The notes under the pieces were generated by a model, which searched no databases, was not told the DNA's origin, and was given only the letters and a program-made list of their open reading frames with translations. Below are positions 5,541 through 6,063 of a DNA stretch of 6,063 nt, piece by piece. This DNA comes from Candidatus Thiodictyon intracellulare (GTDB lineage Bacteria > Pseudomonadota > Gammaproteobacteria > Chromatiales > Chromatiaceae). The translations under genes and the position numbers were made by a program. The stretch covers positions 1 through 6,063 of the forward strand of contig JADNEJ010000578.1 in NCBI GenBank assembly GCA_016292295.1. The letters are read 5' to 3'. Numbering within the stretch: position 1 is the stretch's first letter; each line of letters opens with the position of its first letter.

Positions 5541-5576
5541 GATTCAGGTCCCAGATCAGATTCAGGTCCCAGATCA
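5541..5576. repeat. 18-bp perfect tandem duplication
   Basis: GATTCAGGTCCCAGATCA occurs twice back to back (5541-5558, 5559-5576). It looks like a recent slippage event in non-coding DNA. The 18-bp unit would also suit a duplicated protein-binding site, but nothing nearby supports that. Confidence 0.95.
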
Positions 5577-5936
5577 CGTTTAGGTGGAGATCTACGAGGA
5601 TCGTAGAGTCTAACTCGTATCCGTCAAAACCATCGACGTGAACCAAATCGCAGTTACCTGTACGATCGCCACTTCCTTTCACTTCGGTGGACCCCTTCTG
5701 TCGCCAGCGAGCGTAAACATGGTACTACATGGCGCTTCTCCGTGCTACTTATCGGCGTTCACGGGTTCAACCAGCAGAATCAAGAACGGCGTGGAGTCTA
5801 ACATAAAGCTATGACTATAAAATGGAAAGTGGCCGTTATTGCGCGCTCGATTGAGGCACACCTCAGCGACCGACGGCCTTAGCAAGATCGCGCTCCTTCG
5901 ATGCCTCACCAAGCCTCTGGCGGTATAGCGGTGTGA

Positions 5937-5979
5937 CCACCTAGTGCCTCGCGATGGAATCGCTTGGACCACTTCCTGC
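5937..5979 (-). repeat. 43-bp imperfect inverted repeat, right copy
   Basis: The reverse complement begins GCAGGAAGTGGTCCAAGCGA and aligns without gaps to 359-401. The differences are mainly C/T and A/G. Similarity fades outside these limits on both sides. No open frame is shared, so the family is unknown. Confidence 0.65.
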
Positions 5980-6063
5980 GTAACCGTTTAGCCCCCCTGG
6001 TTGTCAAGAGTAGCCGTAGCGGGTCGCCCCGATCAGATGGCTGGTGAGGGCAACGGTGGGGCT

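Larger units (their letters stand above)
5427..6063. other. Non-coding stretch with repeat debris
   Basis: No coding region I can support; the 75-codon minus-strand frame 5745-5972 has no recognisable motif. Contents: GTCAC three times at 5503-5519, the perfect palindrome ACTGGCCAGT (5521-5530), an 18-bp tandem duplication (5541-5576), and the right copy of the 43-bp inverted repeat (5937-5979). Base composition becomes GC-rich from about 5860 on, like the left edge, suggesting older or different mobile-element debris. Confidence 0.6.

Noticed and set aside
5521..5580. IS21-like terminal repeats
   Set aside because: The CTGGCCAGTTT and duplicated CAGGTCCCAGATCA wording is only loosely reminiscent and no istA/istB fragment is present.
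5745..5972. 75-codon minus-strand ORF as a gene
   Set aside because: There is no clear ribosome site, recognisable motif or neighbour support, and it runs through the 43-bp repeat.
5937..5979. Decayed tRNA 3' half (plus strand reads LVPRDGI-like, as tRNA complements often do)
   Set aside because: No T-arm or acceptor pairing could be built and the TTCRA loop motif is not in place.

Overview
The window looks like an accessory, decaying stretch of a proteobacterial chromosome, probably from a host-associated or endosymbiotic lineage with relaxed selection. Support: a tRNA-His whose body closely matches beta/gamma-proteobacterial tRNA-His (G-1, C73, encoded CCA); only three intact genes in 6 kb; and several layers of broken insertion sequences full of frameshifts and small tandem duplications. 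The exact genus cannot be fixed from the sequence. Both ends are visibly GC-rich and the middle is AT-rich.

Layout. 1-93 is the tail of an IS66-type tnpB. 222-345 is the first of three copies of a ~124-bp MITE-like element. 504-1907 (minus) is an intact histidyl-tRNA synthetase of the eukaryote/archaea-like sequence type. 2052 to about 3.7 kb is a nest of two IS630-family copies: copy A (minus strand; N-terminal part 3404-3681, C-terminal part 2098-2267) and copy B (plus strand, 2397-3402), which sits at a TA dinucleotide inside A. Both carry the MITE at the same codon. The copy A MITE tip is fused directly to the interior of copy B, indicating a MITE-adjacent deletion. About 3682-4143 is AT-rich non-coding DNA with a phased 11-bp repeat, an operator-like inverted repeat and a candidate promoter. 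4144-5349 (plus) is an intact gene for a divergent, enlarged protein related to HisG (ATP phosphoribosyltransferase). A minus-strand tRNA-His(GTG), 5350-5426, abuts its stop codon. 5427-6063 has no gene I can support; it holds an 18-bp tandem duplication and a 43-bp repeat that is the inverted partner of 359-401.

How the parts fit. All three intact genes concern histidine: its tRNA synthetase, its tRNA, and a homologue of the first enzyme of its biosynthesis. Before the IS630 insertion, hisS and the hisG-like gene would have been divergent and roughly 0.5 kb apart, and a 43-bp inverted repeat brackets the set. A linked histidine-themed module is the most interesting reading. It rests on gene identity and proximity only; the function of the HisG-like protein is not shown by the sequence.
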